Shown here piece after piece: positions 13,854-16,326 of a stretch of DNA of 16,326 bases (positions are counted from its first letter, which is position 1; each line of letters starts with the position of its first letter). A model generated the notes under the pieces. The model saw only the letters and a program-made list of their open reading frames with translations. It searched no databases and was not told the DNA's origin. This stretch comes from DASSUC01 sp035649895 (GTDB lineage: Bacteria; Actinomycetota; Actinomycetes; Mycobacteriales; Micromonosporaceae): contig DASRIS010000073.1 of NCBI GenBank assembly GCA_035649895.1, positions 1 through 16,326 of the forward strand, in the 5' to 3' direction. A program made the translations under genes and the position numbers.

Positions 13854-15692
13854 ATGACCGATGACGGGTGGAGCAGCGCGCTGGTGCTGGGTGGGATCCG
13901 GTCCGGCAAGTCCGCGTTCGCCGAGTCGCTGGTCGTGGAGGCGCTGGTCACGCAGGATGTGGAGGGCGCGACCCGGACCGTGCGCTACGTGGCCACGGGC
14001 CGGTCGGTCGCGGGCGACACAGGCGCCTCGGGCGGTGCGGGCGCCCGGCACGGCCGGCCGGAGTCCTGGTCCACTGAGGAGCTGTCCGGCCACCCCGACC
14101 GGCTCGCGGCCGTCGTGGCAGAGGCCAAGGCGGACGAGGTGGTGCTCGTCGACGACCTCGGCGGCTGGGTCGCGGCGCTGCTGGAGGCCGAGGAGGGCGA
14201 CGACACCGCGGGCACCGCCGCCGCCATCGCCGCGCTGGCTGAGGCCGCGCGCACCAGCGCCGGCCGGGTGGTGCTGGTCAGCCCGGAGGTGGGGCTCTCC
14301 GTCGTACCGGCGACGCACGCCGGGCGGCTCCTCGCCGACGTCCTGGGTACGGTCAACCGCGCGCTCGCCGACGCCTGCGCCACGGTCGTGCTGGTCGTCG
14401 CCGGCCAGCCGGTGTGGCTGAAGGGCACCCTTGCCGGGACCGGGGCCGCCGCCGTCACCGCTGGCCCTGCCGGTGCCGCTGACCCGGCCGGTGCCGGTGC
14501 CGCTGGCCCTGCCGGTGCCGCTCGGCCTGCTGGCCGCGGGCTCGCCAGGGCACGGCCGGTCCCCGCGCTCATCGGCGCCGCGTCACCGGTCCTCGACCCC
14601 GGTGTGGTGTTCCAGCCCGGGATGGACCTGCCCATGCCCGACGATGCCGCGGCCGCCGCCGCCCGGACGCACCTCGCCACCCTGGACCTGCCCGGCGCCG
14701 GGCTCGGCGCGCTCGCGGAGATGGTCGCGTTTGCCGCCGCCACGCAGGGCCGGGCGGTGCCGCAGCCGTGGCAGGAGGTACGGGTCCTGTTGCTGCACGC
14801 CGACCACGACGGCGGCGCGGCGGCCGGCGACAGCCCGGCCGAGTCGGCGCGGCGGGCCGCCCGGGCGCGCGCTGGCGAGGACCCGGCCGCGTTACTGGCG
14901 GCCGAGGCCGGGGCGAGCCTGCGGGTGGTGGAGGCGATGCCGTCCCAGCCGTTCGAGACCGAGGACGCGCTCACCGGCCCGCAGGTGGACGAGGCGCTGG
15001 CGTACGGCTGGCGGCTCGCCGCAGAGGCGGCCGACTCCGGGGTGGACCTGCTGGTCATAGCCTCGTACGGCGCCGGCGCCGAGGCCGCCGCGGCGGCTGT
15101 GGTGGCGGCGGCGACCGGGGCGGAGGTGGTCAAGCTCCTCGGCCGGGTGGTCGGTGCCGACGGGCGCATCGACGACGCCGCGTGGATGGTGCGCTGCGCC
15201 GCCGTCCGGGACGCGCTGCACCGTACCCGGTCCCGCCCGCGCGGGGCGCGGGACCTGCTCGCCGCGCTCGGCGGCGCAGACCTCGCGGTCGCCACCGGCG
15301 TCCTGCTCGGCGCCGCCGCGCGGCGCACCCCGGTGCTGCTGGACGGGCCGGTCGGCGTCGCCGCTGGGCTGGTCAGCCGGGACCTGGGCGGCCAGGCCCG
15401 GCACTGGTGCCTGCTCCCCGACGACGGCGGGCAGCCGACGGTGCGGTACGCCGCGGACGTGCTCAACCTGCGCCCGGTCATGGACCTGCGGCTCGGCCTC
15501 GGCGAAGGGGCCACGGCGCTGGCCGCGCTGCCGCTGCTGCGGGCCGCGCTGACCCTGGCGAGCACCGTGCCGGCACGCCCACCCGCCCCGGAGCCTGAGC
15601 CCGCCGAGCCCGGGCCAGCTCCCGAGGCAGTGCCGGTTGTGACCGCTGAGCCATCGACAGTGGACGGCACAAGACCGACGCCCGCCGGATAG
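13854..15692 (+). CDS. cobT: CobU-CobT-like fusion protein (cobalamin lower-ligand assembly)
   Basis: Residues 1 to about 190 resemble CobU (cobinamide kinase/guanylyltransferase). They show P-loop GGIRSGKS (13-20), a shortened HGRPESWSTEE segment, VLVDDLGGWVAALLE, and VSPEVGLSVVP with VNRALADACATVVLVVAGQP. An Ala/Gly/Pro linker (about 190-238) joins residues about 240-575, which resemble CobT, the nicotinate-nucleotide:dimethylbenzimidazole phosphoribosyltransferase. The CobT base-activating Glu is kept as Glu551 (LGLGEGATA). However, the usual GEMGIGNTT motif reads ASYGAGAEA, and in the CobU half the DxE(M/W) stretch before the guanylylated His is lost. A Pro/Glu-rich tail of about 40 residues ends the protein. 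CobU and CobT normally prepare cobinamide and the lower-base riboside for CobS. Fusion of the two is seen; catalytic competence of either half is uncertain. ATG 13854 follows a leaderless-type promoter. Confidence 0.85.
   Translation: MTDDGWSSALVLGGIRSGKSAFAESLVVEALVTQDVEGATRTVRYVATGRSVAGDTGASGGAGARHGRPESWSTEELSGHPDRLAAVVAEAKADEVVLVDDLGGWVAALLEAEEGDDTAGTAAAIAALAEAARTSAGRVVLVSPEVGLSVVPATHAGRLLADVLGTVNRALADACATVVLVVAGQPVWLKGTLAGTGAAAVTAGPAGAADPAGAGAAGPAGAARPAGRGLARARPVPALIGAASPVLDPGVVFQPGMDLPMPDDAAAAAARTHLATLDLPGAGLGALAEMVAFAAATQGRAVPQPWQEVRVLLLHADHDGGAAAGDSPAESARRAARARAGEDPAALLAAEAGASLRVVEAMPSQPFETEDALTGPQVDEALAYGWRLAAEAADSGVDLLVIASYGAGAEAAAAAVVAAATGAEVVKLLGRVVGADGRIDDAAWMVRCAAVRDALHRTRSRPRGARDLLAALGGADLAVATGVLLGAAARRTPVLLDGPVGVAAGLVSRDLGGQARHWCLLPDDGGQPTVRYAADVLNLRPVMDLRLGLGEGATALAALPLLRAALTLASTVPARPPAPEPEPAEPGPAPEAVPVVTAEPSTVDGTRPTPAG
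14460..14522 (+). repeat. 21-bp direct repeat in the CobU-CobT linker
   Basis: GCTGGCCCTGCCGGTGCCGC(T) occurs at 14460-14480 and again at 14502-14522, with related GGTGCCG units between. It encodes AGPAGAA-type linker sequence, which suggests the linker grew by local duplication. Confidence 0.8.
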
Positions 15693-15763
15693 CGGAGTCC
15701 GCAGCAACCCCCTACCGGATGTGCTGCGACGATGACTGTACGAGCATCAGGGGCTGCGAACAG

Positions 15764-15785
15764 GGCTAGCATCAGGAAGCTAGCC
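15764..15785. promoter_or_regulatory. inverted repeat upstream of the NACHT gene, possible operator
   Basis: GGCTAGC and GCTAGCC form a perfect 7-bp inverted repeat with 8 nt between. The left arm overlaps a -10-like TAGCAT (15767-15772). AGCATCAGG also occurs as a direct repeat at 15743-15751 and 15768-15776, 25 bp apart. The whole gap 15693-15826 is less GC-rich than the genes to its left. Confidence 0.4.
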
Positions 15786-15826
15786 GCTCCGACAGTCGAT
15801 GGTCGTTTAACAGCTATGGGGACTCC

Positions 15827-16326
15827 ATGAGTCGCGCGACACTGCGAATCCTGCAGGTCACGTTGAGCGTGGTTAGCGCCCTGCTTATCGTCCCGATTGC
15901 GGTGAATGTCGGCACTGGCGGCGACGCGCCCAGCTGGCTACAGCCTTACACCAACTGGCTATGGCCGGTCGCCATCGCGTGCGTAGCACTCGTTATCGCG
16001 CTGGAGATCTGGGACATGCTTCAAGTGTCGGGGAGAACGACATCTGCCCGGCGCCCAGATGATCCGCGTAACTACCAACTCGCGTTGGCGCAGGTCGCCC
16101 GGTACATCGAGGAGAGACAGCGCGGGTCACTGGCCGAGCGGGTCCGGCTGGCCCTAGCGCTGGACGAACGGCCCCAGGAAGTACAGCAGCCCGCACACCT
16201 CGTCGAGCGGGTGAGTGGTGAGGCGTTCCAGCTCTCCACGGACCTCACCATCGCGGACGTGTACGAACAGATGAGCGAGTCTATGCTGATCCTGGGTGCA
16301 CCAGGTGCCGGTAAGACCACGCAGTT
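15827..16326 (+). CDS. membrane-anchored NACHT/STAND NTPase, N-terminal part (cut by window edge)
   Basis: The frame is open from ATG 15827 to the right edge (166 codons, no stop); GGGGA (15818-15822) is the ribosome site. Two hydrophobic segments lie at about residues 7-29 (LQVTLSVVSALLIVPIAVNVG) and 42-62 (WLWPVAIACVALVIALEIW). A charged helical linker follows, with YIEERQRGSLAERVRLALALDERPQEV, resembling the segment before the NTPase domain in many actinobacterial NACHT proteins. LILGAPGAGKTTQL at about residues 154-167 is a P-loop (Lys163, Thr164) with the spacing and hydrophobic lead of a NACHT domain. Proteins of this class are signal-sensing switches, several of them anti-phage. Here the two helices would anchor it or act as the effector. 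The sensor half is missing, so ligand and output cannot be told. Codons ending in A or T are clearly commoner than in murA, hinting at later acquisition. Confidence 0.75.
   Translation, partial: MSRATLRILQVTLSVVSALLIVPIAVNVGTGGDAPSWLQPYTNWLWPVAIACVALVIALEIWDMLQVSGRTTSARRPDDPRNYQLALAQVARYIEERQRGSLAERVRLALALDERPQEVQQPAHLVERVSGEAFQLSTDLTIADVYEQMSESMLILGAPGAGKTTQ

Noticed and set aside
13985..15772. 595-codon minus-strand open frame opposite the CobU/CobT-like gene
   Set aside because: It is Ala/Ser/Thr/Pro-rich with no motifs, as expected opposite a high-GC gene, whereas the plus strand shows clear CobU and CobT signatures.
15693..15826. tRNA or attachment site at the junction before the NACHT gene
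   Set aside because: No cloverleaf pattern or CCA-type end is visible, no integrase is in the window, and the repeats present are only 7-9 bp.

Overview
The window looks like chromosomal DNA from a high-GC actinomycete, most likely Micromonosporaceae or a close relative. The signs are very strong G/C bias at third codon positions, frequent GTG starts, TAnnnT -10 boxes placed about 6-7 nt before start codons (leaderless messages), a Streptomyces-type MurA, and proteins typical of the group: a DUF3043 membrane protein, an actinobacterial COG4586-type ABC exporter and a proline-rich WG-repeat protein. No RNA genes, IS elements, integrases or CRISPR arrays were seen.

Layout: (1) 1-486, minus strand: N-terminal part of a glycerate kinase running off the left edge. 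(2) 664-4187, plus strand: housekeeping genes nadA (quinolinate synthase), murA (first committed step of peptidoglycan synthesis) and a DUF3043 membrane protein. (3) 4202-5593: a Fic-domain (AMPylase-type) protein with an unassigned C-terminal half. (4) 5626-8253, minus strand: a three-gene ABC-2 exporter operon (permease, permease, ATPase) with overlapping genes, convergent with fic. (5) 8352-12553, plus strand: a 1059-residue protein (disordered Pro/Gly/Gln-rich N-terminus, TPR-like middle, WG-repeat C-terminus), then an aldo/keto reductase with its own probable leaderless promoter. (6) A G+C-rich hairpin separates these from a minus-strand pair: an intramembrane zinc metalloprotease (M50/S2P type) and a 66-residue protein just upstream of it. 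(7) 13854-15692: a CobU-CobT-like fusion protein related to cobalamin lower-ligand assembly, with altered active-site motifs. (8) 15827 to the right edge: the start of a membrane-anchored NACHT/STAND NTPase, cut just after its P-loop.

As I recall it, the order glycerate kinase - DUF3043 - cobT resembles a neighbourhood in Mycobacterium, where cobS and an aminopeptidase gene follow. Here that frame appears opened by extra genes between DUF3043 and cobT, and by a NACHT gene immediately after cobT with visibly weaker GC bias. The most promising material for unknown biology is the truncated NACHT gene and whatever lies beyond the right edge. Next come the Fic protein with its undescribed C-terminal half, the WG-repeat protein, and the degenerate CobU-CobT fusion.
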